Below, one piece after another: positions 1 through 9,989 of a DNA stretch of 64,000 nt (position 1 is its first letter; the number at the start of each line of letters is the position of its first letter). The notes below the pieces were generated by a model. It did no database searches, was not told the DNA's origin, and worked only from the letters and a program-made list of their open reading frames with translations. Both the position numbers and the translations under genes were made by a program. Source of the stretch: Saprospiraceae bacterium (GTDB lineage Bacteria; Bacteroidota; Bacteroidia; Chitinophagales; Saprospiraceae); assembly GCA_016716335.1 (NCBI GenBank), contig JADJWN010000010.1:1-64000 (forward strand), read 5' to 3'.

Positions 1-759
1 CTGTGGATATGGGAGATTACTATCTGCTCAATGGCACCAAAAACTGGATTACGAACGGAGGCACCTCCAGTCTGCATCTGGTCATGGCACAGACCCATCC
101 CGAAAAAGGACACCGGGGCATCAACTGCCTGATCGTTGAAACCTCCTGGCCGGGTGTCCATGTGGCAGCCAAAGAGGATAAACTCGGTATCCGGGCATCT
201 GATACCCATACCATCATGTACAGCGACGTCAAAGTACCCAAAGAAAATCGTATCGGTGAGGATGGATTCGGATTTAAGTTTGCCATGAAGACGCTTTCGG
301 GTGGCAGGATAGGTATTGCTGCTCAGGCACTGGGCATAGCAGCAGGAGCCTATGAGCTGGCAGTTAAGTATTCCAAAGAAAGAGAAGCCTTTGGCAAACC
401 AATAAGCCAGCATCAGGCGATTGCCTTCAAGCTTGCGGATATGGCTACCGAGATAGAAGCTGCAAGACTGCTGGTCTATCGTGCTGCATGGCTCAAAGAT
501 CCAGGGTATGGATTATACCACAGCCGCTGCCATGGCCAAGTTGTATGCGTCTGAAGTGGCTATGAAGCATACAGTGGAGGCCGTGCAGATACATGGCGGA
601 TATGGTTATGTGAAAGAATACCATGTAGAACGATTGATGCGGGATGCCAAGATTACCCAGATTTATGAAGGCACCTCGGAAATGCAGCGGGTGGTAATCA
701 GCAGGAATATTCTTCAGGGACAATTATACGAGCCGATTTGGAAAACAGAAAACGCCTGA
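1..759 (+). CDS. acyl-CoA dehydrogenase, C-terminal part (5' truncated by window, one frameshift)
   Basis: Oxidises an acyl-CoA to the 2-enoyl-CoA with FAD, passing electrons to ETF. The visible part covers the middle beta domain (NGTKNWITNGG) and the C-terminal helical domain; the family's catalytic glutamate lies in IYEGTSEMQ near the end, preceded by GGYGY. The frame breaks at about 501: GATCCAGG carries one extra C compared with the expected GATCAGG, so LKD-P-G becomes LKDQGMDYTTAAAM once repaired. About 252 residues are visible of a usual ~380. The preserved motifs on both sides point to a sequence error. The substrate chain length cannot be read; short-chain (butyryl-CoA type) is likely by general similarity. 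Confidence 0.85.
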
Positions 760-1865
760 AATATACACTTCCGGGTATCAATATCGGAACAGCGGTTCAT
801 GCAGGTACCTTCTTCAGTATTCCTGTAAAAGTACACTGGACCTTCGGTTTACTGTTGATTTTTGCATTGTGGTCTGCATTTATCAACAGTTTTGGCCTTA
901 GTCAGACCATTGGCTTTCTGATTCATATTGTTGCCCTGTTCCTGTGTGTGATTTGTCATGAGTATGGGCATGCGCTCGCAGCAAGGAGATTTGGCATCCG
1001 TACCAAAGACATCATATTATCTCCTATCGGAGGACTGGCAAGATTGGAGAAACTGCCACAGCAGCCCATCCAGGAGTTTTTCATTGCCATCACAGGACCA
1101 GTGGTCAATCTTATCATCGGATTGTTTTTTGCCATCGTGGTATGGATTTTTTCCGGCAGCTTGTCTTTCAGGCCAGACATCAACCATCTCACCAGTCCGG
1201 AAGAGCTATTACATTTCATGGTTGTGGTCAATCTGGCTCTTTTTGCCTTCAATCTCATACCGGCCTTCCCCATGGATGGTGGCAGGATACTCAGATCTCT
1301 GCTCGCTGTCAGGATGGGTAAAGACAGAGCTACCAATGTTGCTTATGTACTTGGCAGAGTTATCGCCATTATACTGATTATCACAGGCATTTTTATGCAT
1401 CAGCCTGTTTTATGGATTATCGGAATATTTATATTCATGATGGCAGGGTCAGAATTTGAGCAGGTAAAACTCGATAAGCTGATGAAGAGTGCTACTGCCG
1501 CTCAGATACAACTGAAGGATTTTCACAAGGTATATACTGATGAAAGTTATGCCTCCATTCTGAATCATGTCAGTAAAAGGCAACAAAATTTTCTGGTATT
1601 TGACAGAAATGATAAGATAGTGGGAGCCATCCCGTATGCTTATCTGGCCGAAGCTGCCAGATCAGGTCAGCCGCCCGAAAAAGCCTCCGATAAAATGTTT
1701 ACCAAGGCCACCTCCGTTGGTGAAAACATTGTATTGGAAGAACTCATCCAGCTGATGAAACGCGAACAGTTTATCATCGTAGGTGTAGAAGATGCTTCCG
1801 GCAATATCACGGGTACAATAGACCGCGAGCGCATAGAAAGATTTTTGCAGCACAAAGGGGTGTAA
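738..1865 (+). CDS. M50 family site-2-like metalloprotease with CBS domains
   Basis: Membrane-embedded zinc metalloprotease of the S2P/M50 family. HEYGH near residues 74-78 supplies the zinc ligands and catalytic Glu, and NLIPAFPMDGG (about 172-182) carries the third ligand Asp. Several hydrophobic segments surround both motifs. Residues ~250-370 resemble a CBS pair (VTHVSK, IVGAIPY, IIVGVEDASGNITG), which in this subfamily is thought to sense nucleotides. The start is a TTG that overlaps the upstream dehydrogenase by 22 bp; no ATG or GTG occurs before the first membrane segment. Overlap suggests co-transcription. The substrate is unknown. Confidence 0.85.
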   Translation: MENRKRLKYTLPGINIGTAVHAGTFFSIPVKVHWTFGLLLIFALWSAFINSFGLSQTIGFLIHIVALFLCVICHEYGHALAARRFGIRTKDIILSPIGGLARLEKLPQQPIQEFFIAITGPVVNLIIGLFFAIVVWIFSGSLSFRPDINHLTSPEELLHFMVVVNLALFAFNLIPAFPMDGGRILRSLLAVRMGKDRATNVAYVLGRVIAIILIITGIFMHQPVLWIIGIFIFMMAGSEFEQVKLDKLMKSATAAQIQLKDFHKVYTDESYASILNHVSKRQQNFLVFDRNDKIVGAIPYAYLAEAARSGQPPEKASDKMFTKATSVGENIVLEELIQLMKREQFIIVGVEDASGNITGTIDRERIERFLQHKGV

Positions 1866-1883
1866 CAATATTGGCAACAAGGG

Positions 1884-3443
1884 TCATTCCTCTTTTATAA
1901 TTAGCTGGCTGCCTGTCTGAATCATGAGGTTTCTGCCATTCTGTAGGGTAATGGACCTGATGGTACTCTGGATATTGGTGGGAATCACCGGCTCTGCGAT
2001 GTTGCTGCCTGAAGGGATAATCACATGATGACAGGATTGTGGTACGGACTGCAATGACCAGTTGCTTCGTACATTCCAGTTGCCGGTACCGCCGGTCCAG
2101 GTATTGGTAGCAGTATTCTGCAGCTGTATATTGAGCGTCACCGGATTGCCGGCAGCCCAATGCTGACTGTAAGGTCTCACCGTGATGCTGTGCTGAGGTG
2201 CCAGAGTATCCCATACCACCTGTACCTCGGTAGCCGTGACAGGATGGGCTGCAATACTTCCGCCGGTTACTGTCCAGTGGTAATACTTGGCGTTACTGCC
2301 ACTTACCTTATAAGTTTGAGTATTTTGAGATTTACACACGGCTATGTTTCCATCTGCCACCGCATTGGTGGGTTTGAGCCTTTGATTGTAAAACCAGTTG
2401 GCTATACCGGGCAAAATATCACTGTACAAAGTGGTGGAGGTCTGCTCATGTACTCCATGTCCTCTGTCTGTATAACTGAAAAACTGATAAGGCAGATTGA
2501 TGCTGGCACTGCGGCTGCTGATCGGGAGACTACCGTAAACGATGGGCAGATCGCTGCCCACCACGAGCCAGCTGATATCGCTGAAGGGCTCTCCGGTATT
2601 GTAAGGTACCGTACCATCATCCTGACTGTGAAACAACACTGCCCTTGGATCATTGGAATTTTCGAGATAGAGCACACTACCCACAGCCCCTGCAAGACTG
2701 AACAATGCATTGGCATGTCCGCTGTAACTCTGATTATTGCCTACACAGTCCAGACAGCCCTGATTGGGACAGGTACAATTGGAAAGCCCCAGGAATCCAC
2801 AGGATTGAAGCCAGGTATAGGTAGATGCCGGACGTTCGGTTTCCTTGTCCAGATAAGCATTGTGCAGGGCAATGAAAGCACCGGCACTGTGACCGCCGAT
2901 ATAAATCTGATTGGGATCAATCCTGTAATTATTGGGCCCGGCGGCATCCGCTCTGAAAAATCTTACTGCAGATCTCCCATCCTGTATGCCCCGGTAAACA
3001 GCACGCTTAGACAGGTCTTCATCAAATATATTCATCCCCAGCCTGTAGTCTATGACTGCTGTTACAAAACCCCTTCTTGCCAGTTGCTGTGCAATCAGAC
3101 GGATACTCCAGTGATCTTTGCTTCCGGTCACAAATCCTCCTCCAAAACACACAATTACCACAGGCCGTTTTGAAGTGGTGTCTCCCTGTGGCTGAAATAT
3201 ATTCATGAATAAATTTACATTGGTAAATTCATATTCACGCACATTCAGCGGATATCCTGTAATACTCTCATAAAAACCACCCCCGGGATTGGGTCTCGGT
3301 ACATTACTGCTGAAAAGCACATTGGTCGTCTCCGTGATATTCGGATAGATTTCCTGTACATATCGCTGAGGATTAAACTGAGCATGACTTTGTGCCACCA
3401 TACAAATCCAAAGAATCATGAAATGTATCAGCCTCTTTTTCAT
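1884..3443 (-). CDS. secreted alpha/beta hydrolase (esterase/lipase-like) with C-terminal beta-rich extension
   Basis: A signal peptide (MKKRLIHFMILWICMVAQSHAQ) directs export. The catalytic core shows an HGG-like oxyanion stretch (CFGGGFVTG), the nucleophile elbow GGHSAGA with Ser186, an acid in DDGTVP (Asp275/276) and His in HGVHE (His329/332), typical of carboxylesterase/BD-FAE-like hydrolases. The last ~150 residues are a PKD-like/beta-sandwich stretch (YHWTVTGG) followed by a WTGGTGNWNVRSNWS segment as seen in secreted repeat proteins; no canonical T9SS sorting tail is visible. Its start codon overlaps the stop of the upstream gene (ATGA), implying translational coupling. The substrate is not predictable. 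Confidence 0.75.
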   Translation of the reverse strand: MKKRLIHFMILWICMVAQSHAQFNPQRYVQEIYPNITETTNVLFSSNVPRPNPGGGFYESITGYPLNVREYEFTNVNLFMNIFQPQGDTTSKRPVVIVCFGGGFVTGSKDHWSIRLIAQQLARRGFVTAVIDYRLGMNIFDEDLSKRAVYRGIQDGRSAVRFFRADAAGPNNYRIDPNQIYIGGHSAGAFIALHNAYLDKETERPASTYTWLQSCGFLGLSNCTCPNQGCLDCVGNNQSYSGHANALFSLAGAVGSVLYLENSNDPRAVLFHSQDDGTVPYNTGEPFSDISWLVVGSDLPIVYGSLPISSRSASINLPYQFFSYTDRGHGVHEQTSTTLYSDILPGIANWFYNQRLKPTNAVADGNIAVCKSQNTQTYKVSGSNAKYYHWTVTGGSIAAHPVTATEVQVVWDTLAPQHSITVRPYSQHWAAGNPVTLNIQLQNTATNTWTGGTGNWNVRSNWSLQSVPQSCHHVIIPSGSNIAEPVIPTNIQSTIRSITLQNGRNLMIQTGSQLIIKEE

Positions 3444-3889
3444 TTCAAATCATTGATATAATCCTCAAAATATTTTACCAGGCTGTTCTGAAATGAAGGG
3501 TCATTGCGGTATCTTTCCAATATGGCATTATAAAGACCGGCATCCATATCATACTTGCTGCAAAGGAGCGTCACCTGCTGCTGCCTTTGACTTTGTATCT
3601 CCTGCTTATACTCCTGAACCACAGTATAAAATACCTCAGAAGGTTTTTGACGGAGAGTATCCTCCGGAGACACCGCATTTCTTATCATATTGCCGTAGTC
3701 AGACACTTCAGTCCCTGTCCTTCGAAGCAGTGATACTGCCACGCTGTCCGGCTGCACCTGAGTTTTTTTACTTTCCAGATATATGGACACGAATTTCCTG
3801 AGATTGGCAGGTTCGTAAACCGTACTGTTCTGCGCAATAATGGCATTGCTGATAAATACAAATACCAAAATCGTGTATAAAAATCTCAT
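3440..3889 (-). CDS. exported hypothetical protein
   Basis: About 149 residues starting at MRFLYTILVFVFISNAIIAQ, a clear signal peptide ending in AQ. A longer reading to 3940 adds 17 residues without signal character, so the internal ATG is preferred. The mature part is charged and helical (VQEYKQEIQSQRQQQVTLL) with no recognised domain. Its TGA overlaps the ATG of the downstream esterase, so the two are probably made together; a role as an accessory of the hydrolase is only inference. Confidence 0.7.
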   Translation of the reverse strand: MRFLYTILVFVFISNAIIAQNSTVYEPANLRKFVSIYLESKKTQVQPDSVAVSLLRRTGTEVSDYGNMIRNAVSPEDTLRQKPSEVFYTVVQEYKQEIQSQRQQQVTLLCSKYDMDAGLYNAILERYRNDPSFQNSLVKYFEDYINDLK

Positions 3890-4031
3890 TTCTGCTTTAA
3901 ATTGAATGATGTGGTGAAGATACACAATTCTATTGTACATCTGCCTGAAAGCTATAGATAAGATTATTCAGAATTGCAATTTCTTCATAAATACAATGCC
4001 TGGGTATGGTGCAAAAAAGAATACAATATTG

Positions 4032-6286
4032 TCAGGTTCGGGCCGGGACGACCAGAAACTTCCGGATTAACACGGGTAAAAGGAGCAAATCACAGATTAC
4101 CGCCCCGACCAATGTCACAGCTATCAGCAGTCCGATGGTGAAGGTCGGTGGATTGATCGAAAAGACCATATTGAAAAAACCAAAAAACAAAACTATGGTA
4201 GTAAATATGATGGCTTTCCCGGTTTCTCTGAATGTGATTTTTATAGATTGCTCCACACTGTGTCCCTCCTGCAGAGAGAGTTTCATCCTGCCCAGAAAAT
4301 GGATACTGTCATCGACAGCAATGCCGAATATCAGGGCAAAAACAATAGAAATACCTGCTTCAAGCTCTATGCCGAGATAACCCATCAGTCCTGCTGCGAG
4401 CAACATCGGCAGTATATTGGGAATCAGCGCTATCCACAGCATGGTAAGAGACCTGAAAAGAAGTCCCATCAATATCGAAATCATGACTAATGACAATCCA
4501 AGTCCTTCCATAAGATTCTGCCTGACGTATTCCGCATTTTTATCAAGGATCAATCCTGTACCGGTGCGCCTTACCATGACCTTGTCAGCATCCAGATTGG
4601 CTGCTATCCACCGGTCCAGTTCATTGCCGAGTACTTTGATACTGTCTGCGCCAATATCTGCTATCCTGGCCGATATTCTGGTTTTGTTGCCTTCTTTGCT
4701 GAGCAGCACATTATTCTCATTTTTAAGAAATCTTTTCAATACCGAGGCACTGCTCTGAAAGACTTCCTTTGATTCAGGAAATGAAGCATTTTCATCACCC
4801 GGACGTCTTATTTTTTCAAAACCTGCATAATAGCCTGCCAGCGAAACAATATTATTAATGACACCTGTAGATCTCAGCTTTTGCTCCAGTTTGGCCACCT
4901 CTCCAAGCACCTCATAGCCATCCGGCTCGAGTCCGTTTTGTGCGGTTACAACAAATTCCAGAGGCCTGAATCCTCCCAGATTTTTTTCAAAAAACAAAAA
5001 ATCCTGCGTCACTTTGGCACCGCGGGGCAGATTGCTTTCGATGTTGTAGTTGGTGCTGATCTGTATCATTCCCATCACGGCTATCACGAGAAACAGGGCG
5101 AAAGCAATCCCGATCTGAACGGGCTTTCTGGCTGTGAGAATGTACAATCTCTGCAATATCTGATCCCACCTGCTTTTTTTGTGTTTTCTCTTTCAGCTAT
5201 GATCTGATTTCTGTCAAAAAATGACAGCATGGAAGTGGTGAAGAGCAAAACAGTTATGTAGGCTACCATGACTCCCACTGCTGAGTTGATGCCGAATTCT
5301 CTCACAGTCGGCAGTTTGGATGTGAGCAGTGTAGCAAAGCCTATTGCCGTAGTCACCGATGTAAACAGCGTTGCCATACCGATTTCCTTGATAGTGATGC
5401 GCATGGCAAGCTCCTTATTCCTGCCTTTCTTCAGTTCATCGGTGTATTTCGAAAAAATATGTATCACATCCGAAGACCCTACAATCAACATCAATACCGG
5501 ATAGAGGGCAGAAAGTGCATTAAGTGTCCTGCCCCACGCCCCCAAAACTCCCATAAATAAAAGCAGACCCAATGCTATGGAACCCAGTGAGATGGCAATT
5601 CCGATCGGCTTTCTGTACAAAACAAACATGATCAGTGTCACCAGAATTATGGAAGCGATGAAGGCTACCATAATCTCCCTTTTTTGAAAATCTACAAGCT
5701 CCTTTTGAAAATAAGGCCGTCCGAGTTTATATACCTTGTCGAATCCGTAAGCTTTTTCCAGACTGTCAATCTGTGTCATCAGCCTGTCTGACATTTTCAG
5801 ATCAATTTCATCTACGGTTTTGCAGGCTACTACCAAAGTAGTGGCTTCACGGTCTATCAGTGCATTAACGATTCTGTCATCTCCGAGCAGTTTTTCTCTA
5901 TCCGCAACATAAAACTCCGGATTGTCCGTATGAATGGCCGGAACCGCCGAATAGCCGAAAGGAGTTTTGACAGGAAAATCCATCTGTGTGAGTGCCCTTG
6001 CCTGTGTGATTCCTGTGAGATTTCTTACATCAAGCGAAAAAGAGTGAAAGCGTTGTAAGAAGACGGAATCAAAGACATCGGGCTCATTCTGAACTGCGAT
6101 CAACAGAAAATTGTCATCGGACTCGAACTCTTTTTTGAATTGATTGAAAAATTCGAGATCCTCATCTCCCTGCGGAAAAAACTGATCAAATGAAAATGAA
6201 AACTGTATCCTTGTGGTAAACACAATACTGAGTACCGCAAGTGCTCCAAACAATCCAATGATCCATCTACGGTAGGCTGTAAACAT
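4032..6286 (-). CDS. RND/MMPL family exporter (frameshifted in an A7 run)
   Basis: Large inner-membrane transporter of the RND superfamily (MMPL/HpnN-like branch). Two halves each carry one N-terminal membrane helix, a periplasmic loop and a five- to six-helix bundle; the bundles contain LMLIVGSSDVIHIFSKY and FALIFGIAVDDSIHFLGRM, the D/H-containing TM4 signature expected for proton coupling. As sequenced the gene is two overlapping frames joined at 5174-5180, a run of seven T (A7 on the coding strand); eight would give one 751-residue protein. The substrate is probably hydrophobic (lipid or drug). Sequence error is most likely, but a homopolymer at the hinge could in principle allow slippage. 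Confidence 0.85.
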
Positions 6287-6483
6287 AAATTTTGTTGCTC
6301 GCTTTAGAACCGGCCAACAACAAATAAATAATCTGTCCGATTGTTTTTGACCTCATTGAAATTTTATTGACTTGATGTACGATTTCACCTGTGGGTGAAA
6401 ATATCTCTGTTCTCAAGTACCATACTGACACTGAGATTTAGGGTATAGAACAGACGAACACCCAATCGAGAGCAGAAAATGCA

Positions 6484-6792
6484 TTAATTCAGTGACAGTG
6501 CAGGAAATAAGGATATCATTTCATGAAACATCACCTCGTGATATTCATAACTGAAAAACCTGGTCATAGGCAGAGATTCTACCAGATCTGTCAGTTCATC
6601 CTCATTATTGCATACAAAAAGGGCCCACAACATCCTTTTGTCTGAGGCCAGAGTGTAGGAGAGCAGTTTTCCTTCCGTAAAATACTGATTCACTTTTTTT
6701 TGCTGGACAGGTATGGTTTGGAGCATTTTTTCAGTGAGCTCAGGCGGCAGAAAAAATTCCACCATATATCTTTTATCTTCGTTTGCTTCCAT
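6484..6792 (-). CDS. muconolactone isomerase-like small protein
   Basis: A 102-residue protein predicted to adopt a ferredoxin-like alpha/beta fold. The pattern YMVEFFLPPE ... EGKLLSYTLASDKRMLWALF ... VESLPMTRFFSYEYHEV matches the muconolactone delta-isomerase/YCII-like family in order and spacing. No aromatic-degradation genes are adjacent, so a catabolic role is not supported; many Bacteroidota homologues are uncharacterised. It lies 3 bp downstream of the lipoprotein gene at 6796 and is probably in the same transcript. Confidence 0.6.
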   Translation of the reverse strand: MEANEDKRYMVEFFLPPELTEKMLQTIPVQQKKVNQYFTEGKLLSYTLASDKRMLWALFVCNNEDELTDLVESLPMTRFFSYEYHEVMFHEMISLFPALSLN

Positions 6793-6795
6793 CTT

Positions 6796-7383
6796 TCAGA
6801 AAACAGCATAACTGAAATTAAGTTTTGTCCGGATACTGGTACCTGAAGACACCCTGAGGTTTAGTCGTATTTCGATGTCCACAAATTCTTCCCGGATGAC
6901 CTCTCTGAGTTCAGTGACAGAGCTGAGGAGCCGGAGTTCCGGACCTGTATTGAAGGGTACTTCATCCAGATAATACATTTCCCTTCGGATATTGGGATCT
7001 TTTCTGGATACCACGGAGACGGATATCCTGTCAATAAAGTCAAAGTTTATATTCTGAAACTGAGAGGTAAGCAATCCACGGGCTGCTCTGACACTTTGTA
7101 TACCGGCACTGTCCACTCCGTTGGCTGTTGCAAACTGTTTGTAAAAAGTAGGTACATTCCTCAAAAAAAGATAGTGTGTTTCGATGTTGTTGAGGCCGGC
7201 TGGTATATCAAATTCCCGCTCCAGATTGACCTCATAAAGCGATGGTGTCTGCTTGGTACATCCTGAGAAGAGCAACATCTGAGCCAGAATAAATAAGGAA
7301 AGACAGCTTAGACCCACCCGGAGCCCACCATTAAGAGCAGCCAATGATATCATGTGATGTTTATGCGATGGATTGCTGTTCAT
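6796..7383 (-). CDS. putative lipoprotein
   Basis: The preferred ATG at 7383 gives ~195 residues; a longer frame to 7449 only adds a non-hydrophobic leader. A hydrophobic stretch (LSLFILAQMLLFSGC) ends in a lipobox with Cys, predicting lipid anchoring. The mature part lacks a named domain; its alternating hydrophobic pattern (FDFIDRISVSVVSR, DIEIRLNLRVSSG) suggests beta structure. It is coupled to the muconolactone-isomerase-like gene by a 3-bp gap. Function unknown. Confidence 0.6.
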   Translation of the reverse strand: MNSNPSHKHHMISLAALNGGLRVGLSCLSLFILAQMLLFSGCTKQTPSLYEVNLEREFDIPAGLNNIETHYLFLRNVPTFYKQFATANGVDSAGIQSVRAARGLLTSQFQNINFDFIDRISVSVVSRKDPNIRREMYYLDEVPFNTGPELRLLSSVTELREVIREEFVDIEIRLNLRVSSGTSIRTKLNFSYAVF

Positions 7384-7450
7384 ACTTCCCTGAATTGATT
7401 TACGAAAATTAAGTGAAATACGGCCTGATTGAACGAATAGACAATTCATT

Positions 7451-7480
7451 TTTGTATATCAATATCAATTTATACATTTG
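7451..7480 (+). promoter_or_regulatory. Bacteroidota-type promoter upstream of the GCS2-CBS gene
   Basis: TTTG at 7451-7454 and TACATTTG at 7473-7480 are separated by 18 bp, close to the Bacteroidota consensus (TTTG, about 19-21 bp, TAnnTTTG). The start codon follows about 53 bp downstream. Confidence 0.55.
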
Positions 7481-7533
7481 GTTTGATTTTTGGTATAAAT
7501 TTCGGGCATTAATCACAATTCGAAAACAAAGGT

Positions 7534-9441
7534 ATGGGAGAACAAAGAGTGTCATTAGTCAATGATCAGAAGCAAATGCAAAAATTCGTAAAGTCACTGC
7601 TCAATGATGTCAGTGCACTGGAGTATATGCTGGAAAACGACTGGTTTGAGTCAGATATTACCCGGATTGGTGCAGAGCAGGAAATGGTAATGGTCAATAA
7701 AAATACCTTCAAGCCTGCTCTGGTAGCCATGGATGCACTCGCAAAGATGGAGCATTATCCGTGGCTTGAGACAGAGCTGGCCAAGTTCAATCTGGAGACC
7801 AATATTGAGCCACGAATATTCACCGGCAATTGTTTTTCCTTGCTGGAGGAAGAAAACGCCTGGAAGCTTGACCGCATACAGGAAGTCCTGGACGAACTTG
7901 ATGCTCAGATAGTACTGACGGGGATTTTGCCTACGCTCCGCAAGTACCATCTTGATATGGAAAACCTGACTCCAAAAAAGCGTTACTATGCTCTGATGGA
8001 GGCATTACACAGTCAGTTGATCGGTCATGCTTTCGAGCTGAGAATACTGGGCATCGATGAATTGCTGGTGAAACATGATTCTCCTTTGCTCGAAGCCTCC
8101 AATACCAGTTTTCAGGTGCATCTGCAGGTAGCTCCCCGTGATTTTGTGAAATACTACAATATTGCACAGGCACTGGCAGGGCCCATGATGGCTATTGCCG
8201 CCAACAGTCCCATAGTATTCGGCAAGAGATTGTGGCATGAGACCCGGATTGCTCTTTTCCAGCAGTCACTGGATACCCGCACTACTCACGATCACATGCG
8301 TGAGCGAAGCCCCAGAGTAAGTTTCGGCAGAGACTGGCTCCATGAGTCCATCCTCGAAATTTACCGGGAGGACATTGCCAGATTCAGGGTATTGCTTAGC
8401 TCTGATGTAGAAGAAGATTCATTAGCCATGATCAAAAACGGACAGGTACCCAAGCTGAGATCTCTGCAGGTACATAACAGTACGGTGTACCGCTGGAACC
8501 GACCCTGCTATGGCATCAGCGAAAACGGAAAGCCGCATCTTCGTATCGAAAACCGCATCCTCCCATCCGGACCTACCGTGGTGGATGAAGTGGCCAATGC
8601 ATGCTTCTGGCTCGGCGCCATGACAGGTATGGCTGACCAGGTGGATGACATACGTAAGTATATGGCTTTTGTGGATGCAAGAGACAATTTTGACAAAGCT
8701 GCAAAATTTGGTGTAGACTCCAAATTCACGTGGTTTCACGACGAAAAAATATCCGCTGTCGATCTTGTAAAGGAATTGATACCTGTATCCCGCAAAGGAC
8801 TCGAATCCAGAAATGTAGATGCCCGTGACATAGACAAATACCTGTCCATTATCGAAGCCCGGGCTGTAAAACATACCAACGGAGCCAGATGGTTGCTCCG
8901 CTCCTACACCAAACTGATAGACACTACCAATACCGACGAGGCACTGAGTGTGCTGACCGCAAGCATGATCAAAAATCAAAAAAGCAACGTCCCCGTACAC
9001 GAGTGGGAACTGCCTTCAGCTAGTGACCTGAAAATGTACAAGCCCTCCCACCTGCTGGTGTCAGAGTTTATGCTCACCGATCTTTATACAGTGCAGAAAG
9101 ATGACATTGTAGATCTGGTGGCGGAACTCATGGATTGGAATACCATAAGATATACGCCGGTGGAGGATACCAAAGGAAGGTTGGTAGGATTGGTTACAGC
9201 CAGGCTCATCCTCAGACATTTACTGCGAAATAAGAACAGCAAGAAAACCACGCTGGTATCGGATATAATGATCAAAAATCCATATACAGTAACTCAGGAT
9301 ACCAACATCCTGGAGGCAATGCGCATCATGCGTGAGCACAAAGTCGGCTGTCTGCCCGTAGTCAACGGAGATGAACTGGTGGGACTTATATCAGAATCGG
9401 AGTTTCTCAAAATCACAGCCAGACTGATAGAAAGGATGTAA
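7534..9441 (+). CDS. glutamate-cysteine ligase family 2 (GCS2) protein fused to a CBS pair
   Basis: Residues ~30-440 match the carboxylate-amine/glutamate-cysteine ligase family 2: IGAEQEMVMVN, the substrate-binding stretch FNLETNIEPRI, and ASNTSFQVHLQV. Residues ~515-635 form two CBS motifs (MDWNTIRYTPVEDTKGRLVGLVT and MREHKVGCLPVVNGDELVGLIS). The catalytic domain ligates glutamate to an amine, classically cysteine for glutathione synthesis; CBS modules typically bind adenine nucleotides, so allosteric control is inferred. No gshB lies nearby. It stands alone with its own promoter. The true amine acceptor is not known from the sequence. Confidence 0.8.
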   Translation: MGEQRVSLVNDQKQMQKFVKSLLNDVSALEYMLENDWFESDITRIGAEQEMVMVNKNTFKPALVAMDALAKMEHYPWLETELAKFNLETNIEPRIFTGNCFSLLEEENAWKLDRIQEVLDELDAQIVLTGILPTLRKYHLDMENLTPKKRYYALMEALHSQLIGHAFELRILGIDELLVKHDSPLLEASNTSFQVHLQVAPRDFVKYYNIAQALAGPMMAIAANSPIVFGKRLWHETRIALFQQSLDTRTTHDHMRERSPRVSFGRDWLHESILEIYREDIARFRVLLSSDVEEDSLAMIKNGQVPKLRSLQVHNSTVYRWNRPCYGISENGKPHLRIENRILPSGPTVVDEVANACFWLGAMTGMADQVDDIRKYMAFVDARDNFDKAAKFGVDSKFTWFHDEKISAVDLVKELIPVSRKGLESRNVDARDIDKYLSIIEARAVKHTNGARWLLRSYTKLIDTTNTDEALSVLTASMIKNQKSNVPVHEWELPSASDLKMYKPSHLLVSEFMLTDLYTVQKDDIVDLVAELMDWNTIRYTPVEDTKGRLVGLVTARLILRHLLRNKNSKKTTLVSDIMIKNPYTVTQDTNILEAMRIMREHKVGCLPVVNGDELVGLISESEFLKITARLIERM

Positions 9442-9511
9442 ATGGAATGGATCATTACCGGTGGCTATCTGATAGACCTACGGTAGTTAATGTCTGAAAA
9501 AAATTTGTATT

Positions 9512-9865
9512 TTACTCAGGTGCACCGTTTTTTATCCAGCATTCTATGAGGCGGATACTGGCATCTGAAAGTTTGGCACTGCCCTGTGGCATAGGCTTGG
9601 CTCCTGACTCATGCTTTATAGACTTGAGAAATTTACTGTTTTGACTTGCCGCCTTGGTATTGCTGTAGTTACTCAGATTGACCCCTGACGCAGGAAAAAT
9701 GGCACTGTGGCAGCCTGACAAGGCACAACTGCTATTCATAATAGCGGCAATATCAGCAGTGTAAGTGGGATTGACACCACTGCAATCCACAGTACTGGAC
9801 TCATTTTTACTGCAGGAAGTTAAAATAAAAAGAATGAAGATCAGGGGAAGAACAAGTTTTGCCAT
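9512..9865 (-). CDS. small lipoprotein with CX4CH cytochrome-like motif
   Basis: About 117 residues starting at MAKLVLPLIFILFILTSC, a lipobox signal peptide (a start two codons earlier is also possible). The mature part holds one CALSGCH (CX4CH) motif and a later Met in KPMPQGS, resembling the planctomycete/Bacteroidota cytochrome-c-like domain. The spacing is longer than the classical CXXCH, so covalent haem is uncertain. Probably periplasmic-face, membrane-anchored redox protein; partner unknown. Confidence 0.6.
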   Translation of the reverse strand: MAKLVLPLIFILFILTSCSKNESSTVDCSGVNPTYTADIAAIMNSSCALSGCHSAIFPASGVNLSNYSNTKAASQNSKFLKSIKHESGAKPMPQGSAKLSDASIRLIECWIKNGAPE

Positions 9866-9954
9866 ATACACAAAATTTTTAATGGTAAAAGTAGGTGATT
9901 TTATGTAAAAATAAAATTAAACTGAAGTCACACGGGATTTGTCGGCTTTGGCTT

Positions 9955-9962
9955 TATTTTTG
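9955..9962 (+). promoter_or_regulatory. -7 element (TATTTTTG) of the glyS promoter
   Basis: TATTTTTG fits the TAnnTTTG consensus and lies 28 bp before the glyS ATG. No convincing -33 TTTG at the normal distance is visible. Confidence 0.4.
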
Positions 9963-9989
9963 CCCCCGAATAAACAAAGAAATCATAAA

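Noticed and set aside
2160..3173. 337-codon frame opposite the esterase
   Set aside because: Antisense shadow; the minus-strand gene has signal peptide and catalytic motifs.
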